Source of the DNA: Anaerolineales bacterium
Lineage (GTDB): Bacteria; Chloroflexota; Anaerolineae; Anaerolineales; UBA4823
NCBI GenBank assembly: GCA_020060465.1
Contig: JAGVAD010000041.1
Coordinates: 1-64,000, forward strand
DNA: 64,000 nucleotides
Direction of reading: 5' to 3'
A program made the translations under genes and the position numbers. The notes under the pieces are model-generated. The model worked only from the letters and a program-made list of their open reading frames with translations, was not told the origin of the DNA and did not search any database. This document shows, piece by piece, positions 42,563 through 51,132 of this stretch. The stretch's first letter is position 1. Each line of letters begins with the position of its first letter.

Positions 42563-43509
42563 GCGAGGTCATTCGCGTCGAAGGATTGACGAAAACTTAT
42601 CCGCTTAGCAAAGGAAGCACGCCCCTGGTCGCCGTGGATGGGATTGATTTCAGCGTGCAGGAAGGAGAAGTGTTTGGCTTTCTCGGTCCAAATGGCGCCG
42701 GCAAAACTACCACCATCCGCATGTTGACCGGGTTGTCCCGCCCAACATCCGGTCGCGCGGTGCTATTGGGCTTGGATCTATCACGCGACATGGCGCGCAT
42801 CAAGAAGCGCATTGGCGTCGTACCTGAAACTTCCAATCTGTATGACGAGCTTACCGCTTTCGATAACCTGATATTTGCCATGCAACTTTATGGAGTTCCT
42901 CGCTCAGAACGCAAACGACGCGCTGAAGCTTTGCTGGAACGTTTTCGTTTGAGCGAGAAACGCAATACGCTATTCGCCAAACTCTCACGCGGCATGAAGC
43001 GTGCCCTGACCATCGCTGCTGCGCTGGCGCACCAACCACCGCTGGTTTTTTTGGATGAACCAACCACTGGCCTGGATGTGATGAGCGCCAGAAACTTACG
43101 ACAGACCATAGCCCGTCTGCGCGATGAAGGGGTGACCGTCTTTTTGACCACTCATTATCTGGAAGAAGCCGAGCGCCTGTGTGACAGAATTGCCATCATC
43201 GTAAAAGGGCGCATCGTTGCCCTGGACAGCGTCAGCAACCTAAAATCCAATGCGCAATCCGCCGGGACTGTGACGGTTGAGATCACATTCTCCGACGGTG
43301 AAAGCGGCGTAGAGACGCGCCGCGTTGAAGCGCAGGATGTCGAGACAGCTATTCAAACCGCTCTTGCCCAAGCTAACGGACGACAGATGGTTTCTATCAA
43401 CACCTTGCGCCCATCTCTAGAAGACGTGTTCGTCAAGTTAACCGGTCTGAAAGCCGAGGTGATGCTGGTTGAAAAAGGCGGTAAAGGAGGCGGCAATGCT
43501 GGTGGATGA
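42559..43509 (+). CDS. ABC-2 type exporter ATPase
   Basis: ATPase of 316 residues of the CcmA/DrrA class. Walker A GPNGAGKTTTIRM, signature LSRGMKRALTIAAAL (SRGMK in place of SGGQ), Walker B VFLDEPTTGLD and the switch His in TTHYLEEAERL are present. The C-terminal tail (about 225-316) is typical of DrrA. It overlaps the PIG-L stop by four bases and the permease start by 14, so all three are coupled. Cargo unknown. Confidence 0.93.
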   Translation: MSEVIRVEGLTKTYPLSKGSTPLVAVDGIDFSVQEGEVFGFLGPNGAGKTTTIRMLTGLSRPTSGRAVLLGLDLSRDMARIKKRIGVVPETSNLYDELTAFDNLIFAMQLYGVPRSERKRRAEALLERFRLSEKRNTLFAKLSRGMKRALTIAAALAHQPPLVFLDEPTTGLDVMSARNLRQTIARLRDEGVTVFLTTHYLEEAERLCDRIAIIVKGRIVALDSVSNLKSNAQSAGTVTVEITFSDGESGVETRRVEAQDVETAIQTALAQANGRQMVSINTLRPSLEDVFVKLTGLKAEVMLVEKGGKGGGNAGG

Positions 43510-44227
43510 TCTGAGGGGTATGTTCTACATTGCACTGAAGGACTTGCGCGCCTATTATTTCAAACCTCCGAACATCAGTTGGGGCATTCTGTTCCCGTTC
43601 GCCTTCATTCTGGCGTTTGCTATCCGTAATCCTGGCGACCTGCGCTCGCTCGTCCCCGGTCTGCTGGCGTTGACCGTGCTGTTCGGCACAAGTTCGATGG
43701 AAGCGATTGTGATCGTCTTTGAGCGGCGCATTGGCTCTTTAGAGCGGCTGCTGCTGGCACCAATTCGCCTACCGGCGCTGCTGGCAGGCAAACTGCTCGG
43801 CGGGATGACCTTCGGTTTGACGGTGACCCTGGCTGTCTTGTTAATCGCCCTATCTATATTCGGAGGGACAGAGACGAATTGGTTAATGATGGCGCTGGCG
43901 CTGTTATTATCTGCGACGGCTTTTTCGTCGTTGGGGGCGTTTGTCTCGGTGGCAGTGCGGGAGGTCTTCGAAGCGCAGACGCTGGCAAACTTTATCCGCT
44001 TCCCGATGATGTTCCTGGGCGGCGTGTTCGTATCAGTAGACTCGCTGCCTGCCTGGTTGCAGGTTATTGCCCGTTTGCTGCCGCTGACATACTCGGTCGA
44101 GGCGCTGCGCGCCGCGCTGACCGGCGGGCGCTGGGAAACTGTATGGCTGGACCTGGGATTTCTGGCGATATTCAGCCTCTGTTTATATTCCCTGGCTGAG
44201 TACACCCTGGCACGGCGATTGGATTAG
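43496..44227 (+). CDS. ABC-2 type exporter permease
   Basis: Membrane protein of 243 residues with six segments and the ABC2_membrane pattern: FYIALKDLRAYYFKP at the start, ERRIGSLERLLLAPI before the central segments and FPMMFLGGVFVSVDSLPAWLQ near the end. The ATG at 43496 follows AAGGAGG and overlaps the ATPase gene by 14 bases; a longer frame from 43469 is unnecessary. It forms an exporter with the preceding ATPase. Confidence 0.92.
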   Translation: MLVDDLRGMFYIALKDLRAYYFKPPNISWGILFPFAFILAFAIRNPGDLRSLVPGLLALTVLFGTSSMEAIVIVFERRIGSLERLLLAPIRLPALLAGKLLGGMTFGLTVTLAVLLIALSIFGGTETNWLMMALALLLSATAFSSLGAFVSVAVREVFEAQTLANFIRFPMMFLGGVFVSVDSLPAWLQVIARLLPLTYSVEALRAALTGGRWETVWLDLGFLAIFSLCLYSLAEYTLARRLD

Positions 44228-44238
44228 AGGAGGTAAAC

Positions 44239-44775
44239 ATGTTAATAGAGAAATATGATCTGGAAGTCTTTACCCCGCCCTGCGAACCAGGAGCAGAACG
44301 TTATGCCGCCCGGGCGCGGCTGACGGTGGACATATCCGAAGTTCTGCCATACTTAAACGCCACCCTGCGCGGAGCGGTCTATTTGCCTGAAGCGCACGCG
44401 TTGACCTGGAAAAAAGGCGGACATAACATCGCGTTCCACGCCTATGAAATAGCCACCAGCAATGTTGAGGATCGCGAAGGGGCAGAAAAAGAGCTGAAAG
44501 GGTTAATTGATCTGGTCAACCGCACCTGGGAACGGCGCGCCGAAATTACTCCAGATACTCGGACCCGCCAGCGACCTACCCCGATGGCGCTCTACAAATT
44601 GTTGCCAAAGACCAACTGCAAACAATGCGGCGAGCCAACCTGCTATTCTTTCGCGCTCAAATTAGCCGCTGCCCAGAAGGAATTGAATGATTGCCCGCCA
44701 TTATCCGAGCCGCAATATGCTGAACAACGCCAGGCATTGGAGGAGATTGTAATTGAAGCGCCGTCTATTGGGTGA
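44239..44775 (+). CDS. Four-Cys Fe-S domain protein 1
   Basis: A 178-residue protein whose C-terminal third is a 4Fe-4S domain like those of RnfB and the corrinoid Fe-S protein of acetyl-CoA synthase: LLPKTNCKQCGEPTCYSFA with the fourth Cys in LNDCPPL. The N-terminal 110 residues form a domain I do not recognise, with FTPPCEPGAERYAARARL and predicted beta strands. A paralogue with the same two-part layout is at 46555. Ribosome site GAGGAGG. Probably an electron carrier or cluster-dependent sensor. Confidence 0.85.
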   Translation: MLIEKYDLEVFTPPCEPGAERYAARARLTVDISEVLPYLNATLRGAVYLPEAHALTWKKGGHNIAFHAYEIATSNVEDREGAEKELKGLIDLVNRTWERRAEITPDTRTRQRPTPMALYKLLPKTNCKQCGEPTCYSFALKLAAAQKELNDCPPLSEPQYAEQRQALEEIVIEAPSIG

Positions 44776-44787
44776 TAATATAAAAAT

Positions 44788-46302
44788 ATGGCGCATTTGT
44801 ATTGCACTTTGCTGGTCATTGGAGGGTATCTGCTTGGCTCGGCCTCTTCGGCGATTCTGATCACGCGTCTGTGGACGGGAAAGGACATCCGCGCCCTGGG
44901 CAACCGCAATGCAGGGGGCGCGGACGTCGCACGCAGCGTCGGGCTGGCTCCAGCGGCGATCGTCGTGTTTTTCGATATCTCAAAAGGCGCGCTGCCCATA
45001 ATGATCGCTCATCTGTTGGGATTGACCGAAGCCTGTGGGATAGGCGGCGCCGTAGCCGCAGTGCTTGGCCATAGCTATCCGTTGTACTTTCGCTTTCGAG
45101 GCGGCCAGGGACTGACCGTTTCGTTGGGTGCGTTGCTGGCGCTCACGCCTTTCGAAACGCTGCTCATCCTGCCCGTCCTGGGAATGTTATATTTGGTTAT
45201 CACCGGCAGCGCAGTAGTGAGCGCGGCGACAGCCTTACTGCTGCTGGTAGGGCTCAATTTATGGCGCGGCTACCCTCTGATCATCGTTCTTTCGCCGCTG
45301 ATCTTTTTAGGAACGATGGGATTATGCATCATCCCACGCGCCTTTTCTGACTGGCGTGAGCGCGCGAATAAGCGCAGCGTGGTCGCTCAATGGCTCTCTC
45401 CCAAAATGCAGCGGCTTGAAAAGCCTGGCATCGCGGTGATCACAGATAGCGTTGCCAGCCTGCCTGCAGAATGGTCAACTCGTGAGGGGATTCACATCAT
45501 CCCAATGACGTTAATCCTGCCGGATGGCGTCTACCGCGACGGTGTGGAAGTTGAACCGCGCCAGTATTATCAACGCTTGCGCGAGGAGCATTTTTTACCC
45601 AAGACATCTGCCCCATCGCCAGGAGAGTTCTTGAGCATCTATCAACAGTTGGCCCAAACACATCGTATTGGGATTGTGATTACCCCTCCCAAAGAACTCA
45701 CCCGCACCTGGGAGTCGGCCTATTTGGCGACCCAAATGGACTCAAATCCGCTTCAGGTTGAAGTGGTTGATAGTCGCACCGCCGGCCCGGCGCAGGGCTT
45801 TATCGCTGTTGCTGCTGCACGCGCCGCGAGCAGCGGAGCGGATATGACCGCGGTGCTTGAAAGCATTCGGATGACGCAGAAAGATGTTGGTTTTGTTGGC
45901 GTATTGGACACCGTGAAATATTTGGTCGAAGGCGGGCGCGGAGCCGAACTGCATCAATGGCTCGATTCGGCTCTGCGGGTCTATCCCATCTTATATATTC
46001 ATGAAGGGCGGATCAACTTAGTTGGGGCAGCGCGCACGAAATCCAAAGCGGTTGAGCGTATGCTGCACTGGCTCAAAGGTAAATTGCCAGCCGAGAGTTT
46101 ATCTCTAGCGATTGTGCATACAGATGCTTTTCAAGAGGCCGAGGATCTGAAGGAAAAGTTGATGTCTCACTTTCGCCCGGATGAGCATTTCGTCGCCGAG
46201 TTGACGCCGGTCATCGGCGCACACGCCGGACCGGGTTTAGTCGGCGTTGCCTGGTGGATTCATCCACCTCCTATGCAACAAGAGGAAAATTTAAAGCCAT
46301 GA
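44788..46302 (+). CDS. PlsY-DegV fusion protein
   Basis: A 504-residue fusion. Residues 1-200 are a PlsY acyl-phosphate:glycerol-3-phosphate acyltransferase with about five membrane segments and the family motifs GSASSAILITR, GNRNAGGADVARSVG, GKDIR/FFDISKGALP and LGHSYPLYFRFRGGQGL. Residues about 215-495 are a DegV/FakB-type fatty-acid-binding domain: VITDSVASLP, TSAPSPGEFLSIY and GPGLVGVAWW at the end. FakB carries a fatty acid that FakA phosphorylates, and PlsY uses the acyl phosphate, so the fusion would place carrier and consumer in one protein. It has no frameshift and no separate start for the DegV part. Confidence 0.93.
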   Translation: MAHLYCTLLVIGGYLLGSASSAILITRLWTGKDIRALGNRNAGGADVARSVGLAPAAIVVFFDISKGALPIMIAHLLGLTEACGIGGAVAAVLGHSYPLYFRFRGGQGLTVSLGALLALTPFETLLILPVLGMLYLVITGSAVVSAATALLLLVGLNLWRGYPLIIVLSPLIFLGTMGLCIIPRAFSDWRERANKRSVVAQWLSPKMQRLEKPGIAVITDSVASLPAEWSTREGIHIIPMTLILPDGVYRDGVEVEPRQYYQRLREEHFLPKTSAPSPGEFLSIYQQLAQTHRIGIVITPPKELTRTWESAYLATQMDSNPLQVEVVDSRTAGPAQGFIAVAAARAASSGADMTAVLESIRMTQKDVGFVGVLDTVKYLVEGGRGAELHQWLDSALRVYPILYIHEGRINLVGAARTKSKAVERMLHWLKGKLPAESLSLAIVHTDAFQEAEDLKEKLMSHFRPDEHFVAELTPVIGAHAGPGLVGVAWWIHPPPMQQEENLKP

Positions 46303-46345
46303 ACAAGGGATAAGTAACCGCCCTGTGAAAGTGAAGGCTTCACCT

Positions 46346-46492
46346 ATGAAGAAAAACCTTGCCGTAATTGTCGAAGACGAAGATCTGATCGAGTTAATGC
46401 GCATTCTGATGGATGATGATGCAGAAGGCGCGCTGGCCTTTCTCAAGAAGCATTTCAAAGGCAAAGCGCGCGACCTGCTCGAAGGCTGCTGA
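46346..46492 (+). CDS. Conserved-looking 48-residue small protein
   Basis: Short frame MKKNLAVIVEDEDLIELM... ending LLEGC, 48 residues, very acidic in the middle (MDDDAEGAL) and basic near the end (KKHFKGKARD). It has a strong helical pattern and clear codon bias. The ATG at 46346 follows GTGAAGG. It lies between the PlsY-DegV gene and Fe-S protein 2 in the same orientation, so it is probably translated as part of this operon. Function unknown. Confidence 0.65.
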   Translation: MKKNLAVIVEDEDLIELMRILMDDDAEGALAFLKKHFKGKARDLLEGC

Positions 46493-46554
46493 AAAGTGAT
46501 GATCGAAACGCCTGGTGCAGGCGGAATACAAGTTCGAGGCAGCCTTCTAACAAA

Positions 46555-47082
46555 ATGAATGAAATCACGTATCTTACTTCGATCGCCCTCGTTCGCACGC
46601 TGCCCTGCCTGGCTGAGCCCGGTAAAATCATTGTAGTTGGCAAACCCGGTCGGGATTTGTCCGAAGTGATCCCTTTCCTGGCGAACTTGCCTGGAGTGAT
46701 CGCTTATAACCCAGAAACTCTCACACTCACGTTTCGTCGGCAGCCGGGCTTTTTAACCCTGTATCCTGACAGAATATATATCACTCAAGTCAAAGACGCC
46801 CAAGAGGGATTGGAACTGCTTAAAGCCCTGACGGATGCGATCAATGCCACCTGGGAGCGTCGTAAAGAACTGGTTGCCGCCGCAACAGCCCGCCGCGCTC
46901 CGCGTTGGTTGGATATTCTAACTCTTTTACCTCAAACCAACTGTAAACGCTGCGGCGAAGCCACCTGCATGGCCTTTGCCGCAGCGCTGTTACAACACAA
47001 AAAGCAATTGGACGAATGTTCACCGCTCGCCTCAGACTCTGCGTATTCAGACCGCCGCGCGGCTTTAGAAGCCATGCTGTAA
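46555..47082 (+). CDS. Four-Cys Fe-S domain protein 2
   Basis: A 175-residue paralogue of the protein at 44239: an unrecognised N-terminal domain (about 1-110, with VIPFLANLPGVIAYNPETLTL matching EVLPYLNATLRGAVYLPEA of the other) and a C-terminal 4Fe-4S motif (LLPQTNCKRCGEATCMAFA, fourth Cys in LDECSPL). The two copies flank the PlsY-DegV gene and the small protein. It precedes a histidine kinase, so it could also be part of a signal path. Confidence 0.85.
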   Translation: MNEITYLTSIALVRTLPCLAEPGKIIVVGKPGRDLSEVIPFLANLPGVIAYNPETLTLTFRRQPGFLTLYPDRIYITQVKDAQEGLELLKALTDAINATWERRKELVAAATARRAPRWLDILTLLPQTNCKRCGEATCMAFAAALLQHKKQLDECSPLASDSAYSDRRAALEAML

Positions 47083-47160
47083 AGTTTTGACAAAGAGACG
47101 CTATATGGCATGGCAAAGACGGGGCCTTGCGGCGTACAAGCTATAAAACAGGAGCAAAAG

Positions 47161-48327
47161 GTGACGAATTTTCTTCCTGCCATCAAACAAATCACGTGTT
47201 TACTATCCTGTTACCCAGCCGACCTCGATAGTCAGCTCCCCACAGTCCTGGAATGCTTGCGCGCTGCGTTTTGCGCTCAGGCAGTGGGATTATTCAAGCC
47301 AATTTCAAACAACAGCTCAATTCCTCAGTGCATCGCGCCGGAGAATTATCCTGTGAGTGAAACACTCCGCAAAGAAATCATGCAAATCACCGAGCCGATA
47401 CAGCATTATGATAGAAAAACGGGCCATACCTGGTTAGCCACCCCGATGAAGAATGGCGGCACAACAACAGGATACCTCTATGCGCTTGGATCTGGTCGCC
47501 GTGACTTCAACCAACAAGAATTTGAAACGTTGATAACCATTAGCAACCACATTGCTATGGCTTTCGAGAACAGTCGCTTGCACAGTGAAACTCAACAGTT
47601 AGCTGCCCAGCGCGGGGAACTGTTGAGGCGAATTATTGCAAATCAGGATGAACGTTGCCGACGCATATCTCGTGAGCTTCACGACGAGATAAGCCAATCA
47701 CTGACGGCTATGGCATTAGATATTGAGGCGGTTGAGATAGCCGACTTACATTCAAAAGACAATGCCATGGATCGTCTAAGAAAAATGCGCCCACGGCTCC
47801 TTGCTGCTATTGAGGAAATCAATCGTATTATCCTCGACTTACGCCCAACCTTACTGGAAGATCGAGGGCTAATGGCCGCAATAAGCTGGTTTGCATTCCA
47901 GCGTTTGCAAACCTTAGGGATTGAGGTTTTCATCGAAAGCGAACCCGAGAGCATCCGCTTCGAGCCCCATGTTGAGACCACCCTTTATCGGATTGCACAA
48001 GAGGCGATCAACAACATCGCCCGTCATGCTGGCGCCAAGCATGTCTGGTTGAGCCTGAAGCAATCAGGTGGTCAATCAATTCTAACCATTCAAGACGATG
48101 GCTGTGGTTTTAATCCTCATCAAATCCAATATCAAGCGAATCGGCGTATCGGCATGGGACTTTTCAGCATGAAAGAGCGGGCGGCAATTATCGAAGCTCA
48201 GATTCAAATCATATCAGAGCGAGAAAAAGGCACCCGTATTATTGTCAAATACCCACGAGGTTCATCCAAGCACGATGATGAGTATAAGGAGCATTTCCAT
48301 GCCACCGATCCGTGTACTAATAGCTGA
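47161..48327 (+). CDS. GAF-domain sensor histidine kinase (NarX/DesK class)
   Basis: Cytoplasmic sensor kinase of 388 residues without membrane segments. An N-terminal GAF-like domain (about 15-150) contains several Cys (ITCLLSCYPAD, RAAFCAQA) that could answer a redox signal. The HisKA_3 dimerisation box RRISRELHDEISQSL holds the phosphorylated His, and the ATPase domain shows EAINNIARHAGA (N box) and DDGCGF. The GTG at 47161 was chosen because AGGAG stands six bases before it; an ATG at 47110 has no ribosome site. It overlaps its response regulator by 29 bases. Confidence 0.93.
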   Translation: MTNFLPAIKQITCLLSCYPADLDSQLPTVLECLRAAFCAQAVGLFKPISNNSSIPQCIAPENYPVSETLRKEIMQITEPIQHYDRKTGHTWLATPMKNGGTTTGYLYALGSGRRDFNQQEFETLITISNHIAMAFENSRLHSETQQLAAQRGELLRRIIANQDERCRRISRELHDEISQSLTAMALDIEAVEIADLHSKDNAMDRLRKMRPRLLAAIEEINRIILDLRPTLLEDRGLMAAISWFAFQRLQTLGIEVFIESEPESIRFEPHVETTLYRIAQEAINNIARHAGAKHVWLSLKQSGGQSILTIQDDGCGFNPHQIQYQANRRIGMGLFSMKERAAIIEAQIQIISEREKGTRIIVKYPRGSSKHDDEYKEHFHATDPCTNS

Positions 48328-48940
48328 CGATCATGCAGTGCTGCGAGATAGCCTGAAAGCCTTTCTGGCTCTATTCCCGGATATTCAAGTGATTGGCGAG
48401 GCCAGCAGTGGAATTGAAACGTTGAACCAAGCTCGCCAGCTGCGCCCTGACGTGGTGTTGTTGGACTTAGCTATGCCCGAACTCGGCGGTCTGGATGTGC
48501 TGCGGCGCATCCGCAACGATTTACCTGAATGCAAAGTCGTTATCTTATCCCAGTATGAACTGCCCGATTATATTCTGCCAGCATTGCGGGAGGGAGCCCA
48601 AGGATATGTATTGAAACGCGCCAGCGGTCAAGAAGTTGTACAGGCAATCCGTACAGTTGCAAATGGTGAAGCTTATCTTCACCCATCTATTGCTGGCCTC
48701 GTTATTCAAACTGCTTTGCTACATTCTGGACATTCATCCTCTAAGCATCCAAACACGGTTCTAACTGAACGGGAAAAGGACGTTTTGGCATTGATTGGAG
48801 AAGGAAAAACAAATTCCGAAATTGCTCAAATCCTTTCCATTAGTACGAAGACCGTAGATAAACACCGCGCCAGCCTGATGAAGAAGCTGGGGATTTCTAC
48901 TCGGGCAGGTTTGATTAAGTACGCATTGTTGCAAAAGTAG
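48299..48940 (+). CDS. NarL/LuxR-family response regulator
   Basis: Response regulator of 213 residues. The receiver domain shows IADDHAVLRDSL, the phospho-acceptor Asp in VVLLDLAMPE and the Lys in YVLKRA; the C-terminal LuxR helix-turn-helix is LTEREKDVLALIGEGKTNSEI with STKTVDKHRASLMKKLGI. The ATG at 48299 follows AAGGAG; the longer frame from 48242 runs in the kinase gene. It probably controls the octaheme cytochrome gene downstream, and perhaps more of the cluster. Confidence 0.95.
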   Translation: MPPIRVLIADDHAVLRDSLKAFLALFPDIQVIGEASSGIETLNQARQLRPDVVLLDLAMPELGGLDVLRRIRNDLPECKVVILSQYELPDYILPALREGAQGYVLKRASGQEVVQAIRTVANGEAYLHPSIAGLVIQTALLHSGHSSSKHPNTVLTEREKDVLALIGEGKTNSEIAQILSISTKTVDKHRASLMKKLGISTRAGLIKYALLQK

Positions 48941-48998
48941 AATTTAACCACCCCATTATTGCAGCTTTCTCCCCCTTTTTTCTAAGATTTTGTTAATT

Positions 48999-49046
48999 TA
49001 TACTATGTGCAAATTGTAACAATCGCCAGTATTCGATTAATTATTC
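48999..49046 (+). promoter_or_regulatory. Possible promoter and degenerate operator before the cytochrome gene
   Basis: TATACT (48999-49004) is a fair -10 without a clear -35. Further on, TATTCGATTAAT (49030-49041) is identical over 12 bases to half of operator copy 2, but the second half reads ATTC instead of GAAT. It looks like a decayed or half operator. Confidence 0.35.
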
Positions 49047-49079
49047 CAATGGGCTTAGAAAGAATACGAGGAGAATGCT

Positions 49080-50504
49080 ATGAAAAATAAAACAAATCTG
49101 CCTATTCTGGTGTTTTGCTTTGTCATGAGCCTGGCGCTAGGAATAGTTCTGACCGGCTGTCAACCGCGTGTGGTTGAAAAGATCGTAACCCAGGAAGTTA
49201 AAGTCGAGGTTACTAAAGAAGTACCGGTCGAGGTCATCAAAACTGTAGAAGTGCCTGTAGAGGTGATCAAAACCGTCGAAGCGCCTCTACCAGACCCTAA
49301 CAAAGAAGCATTAGCAGTGTTAGAAACTTCATTACATGGAACTACCTCCGGCAAGGCTTATTTCTATAGCAAAGATCAAGGCGGCATGGAGTTGCTGACA
49401 GGTATTCCCTATGAAGAACTTAAATGCCGAGAATGCCATACGCGCTACAACATGGGAGACAAAAAAGAACAAATTCGCTGTGAGGGCTGTCACATTACCG
49501 CTCCCGAAGCAGCCGCGCCCCCGATGGCTGCTCTTAAATTGCCCCAATACGCAGACACTGGCGCTTCAGGCTGTCTCTCCTGTCATCGTCGGCAGGGTTT
49601 CGAAATTGTTGCACAAAAGCCAAAAGTTGATCCCACAACGAACCAACCCGTAACCGACTCGCTGGGTAATCCGGTCATGGTTCCACTCACCACCGATGTT
49701 CACCGTAGCCCTGCTCCAGCGGGCAAGGCGATGCAGTGTGTAAACTGCCATTCACAAACGGAAATACACGGAGACGGCAATGAGTATCATTCTTTGATCG
49801 AATCGCCCAGTGTAAAATGCGTAGATTGCCACAAGATTGAAAACTTATCGGACAATCCTGCCCACACACAACACGGCGAAAATGTCTCTTGCGCTGCCTG
49901 TCATGTTCAAACGGTAACCAGTTGTTACGGCTGCCACTTTAATGTAGTTGTTCCAGATGAGAATGGCAAAGCCGGAAGTGAATTCCCCTACAAACGATTT
50001 ACCGGCTGGAAATTCTTGGTCAAAAGAGACGGCAAGTACGATTTGGCAAACTTGATGGCTGTGACATACTCCGAGGGCGATGAAACAAAGACTTTTGCAG
50101 TCATTGCCCCGAACTTCGGTCATACTGTCAGCAACCTGAAGGGCGACATGAACAAGGCTTGCGCCCAGTGCCACGATAATGCCAACGTAAAAGCTTATAA
50201 CGAGACAGGCAAGATTGTCCTAACCCGTTATAATCCAGAGACCAAGGCTCTCGAATTCCCCGCTGCGGCCGGGGTGGTTGTGCCAGTACCGCAAGATTAC
50301 CAACAAGCTTTCCAGCTAGCCTTCATGAAGATCGTCAACCTGGCAGATGTATTGGCAGCCGAACCAGCCAAGCAGGAGGCTACAGCAATCTGGGAATACG
50401 CAAAAGACGGCGTGGATCTCTGGCAAATGTTATTTGCAGAGCCGTTGGATAAGATGCCGCCGCAAATGCAATTCAACTTCCCCACCCCAACGCCAATGCC
50501 ATAA
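49080..50504 (+). CDS. Octaheme c-type cytochrome lipoprotein
   Basis: Extracytoplasmic cytochrome of 474 residues. A signal peptide with lipobox VLTGC is followed by a repetitive Val/Glu linker (VEVIKTVEVP units, residues 25-70) and eight CxxCH haem sites: CRECH, CEGCH, CLSCH, CVNCH, CVDCH, CAACH, CYGCH and CAQCH. Late DNANVKAYNETGK and a C-terminal helical tail end the protein. The count recalls octaheme tetrathionate or nitrogen-oxyanion reductases, but I cannot see which, and the active-site haem is not identifiable. It is preceded by a two-component system and may be the terminal reductase of the cluster. Confidence 0.9.
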   Translation: MKNKTNLPILVFCFVMSLALGIVLTGCQPRVVEKIVTQEVKVEVTKEVPVEVIKTVEVPVEVIKTVEAPLPDPNKEALAVLETSLHGTTSGKAYFYSKDQGGMELLTGIPYEELKCRECHTRYNMGDKKEQIRCEGCHITAPEAAAPPMAALKLPQYADTGASGCLSCHRRQGFEIVAQKPKVDPTTNQPVTDSLGNPVMVPLTTDVHRSPAPAGKAMQCVNCHSQTEIHGDGNEYHSLIESPSVKCVDCHKIENLSDNPAHTQHGENVSCAACHVQTVTSCYGCHFNVVVPDENGKAGSEFPYKRFTGWKFLVKRDGKYDLANLMAVTYSEGDETKTFAVIAPNFGHTVSNLKGDMNKACAQCHDNANVKAYNETGKIVLTRYNPETKALEFPAAAGVVVPVPQDYQQAFQLAFMKIVNLADVLAAEPAKQEATAIWEYAKDGVDLWQMLFAEPLDKMPPQMQFNFPTPTPMP

Positions 50505-50532
50505 CTTCGCTACAACAACATCGAAGTATTCC

Positions 50533-50571
50533 AAAAAGTGTGGTTGTTCGCTTGAACAATCACACTTTTTT
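50533..50571 (+). terminator. Intrinsic terminator of the redox cluster
   Basis: A 17-pair stem, AAAAAGTGTGGTTGTTC with GAACAATCACACTTTTT (one G-U), loop GCTT, ending in a run of six T. A strong terminator 30 bp after the cytochrome stop. Confidence 0.92.
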
Positions 50572-50658
50572 GTCTATGTTGCTTATGAACGCTTCCAGAC
50601 CTTTATACCTTGCTGATATAATCAGGTTACGAAATTATTGCCAGAAGGAGCAACATCT

Positions 50659-51084
50659 TTGAGCAACCCTCAAAAGAGAAAAGTCTTATTTCTTTGCACA
50701 GGCAACTCTTGCCGCTCACAGATGGCGGAGGCCATCGTCAACACCCGCCTGGGAGAGACCTGGCAGGCTTTCAGCGCAGGCACCCAGCCAACCGGTTATG
50801 TACACCCGTTGGCGCTTCGCGCCCTGGCAGAAATCGGCATTGAACACCACGGAACTTCAAAATCCGCCGATCAATTCCGCGGCCAATCTTTTGACGTAGT
50901 CATCACGGTTTGCGACGACGCGGCTGAAAATTGCCCGGTGTGGTTAGGGCAAGGTCAGCGCGCACATCTTGGCTTCCCCGACCCAGCCAAAGCGGTTGGA
51001 ACCGAAGATGAAGTCATGGCAATATTTCGCAAAGTCCGTGATGACATCTCTCAGCAAGTGATTGAATACCTGAAAGCTTTTTAA
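50659..51084 (+). CDS. arsC: Arsenate reductase, thioredoxin-coupled (LMW-phosphatase fold)
   Basis: A 141-residue protein with the P-loop LCTGNSCRSQMAEA, the Cys in TVCDDAAENCP that completes the three-Cys relay, and LGFPDPAKA with the general acid Asp. This matches thioredoxin-dependent ArsC; the many thioredoxins in the previous cluster could serve it. Start is a TTG at 50659, eight bases after AAGGAG; a TTG at 50638 is upstream of that site. It stands alone behind a terminator, with no arsB or acr3 next to it, though the ArsP-like permease at 37228 and an ArsR at 56192 are in the window. Confidence 0.92.
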   Translation: MSNPQKRKVLFLCTGNSCRSQMAEAIVNTRLGETWQAFSAGTQPTGYVHPLALRALAEIGIEHHGTSKSADQFRGQSFDVVITVCDDAAENCPVWLGQGQRAHLGFPDPAKAVGTEDEVMAIFRKVRDDISQQVIEYLKAF

Positions 51085-51132
51085 GATACCCTTGAGTATT
51101 CCTTCGTTTTATCTTGCACAGGAGCGTAACAA

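Noticed and set aside
49150-49290. Tandem DNA repeat in the octaheme cytochrome gene
   Set aside because: The repeats encode a Val/Glu linker behind the lipobox, common in lipoproteins of this group; nothing suggests a separate element.
37228-50504. The whole plus-strand run as one arsenic-resistance operon
   Set aside because: Only the ArsP-like permease and the separate arsC point to arsenic; the remaining genes and the operator type fit thiol or sulfur redox at least as well, and arsC lies beyond a strong terminator.
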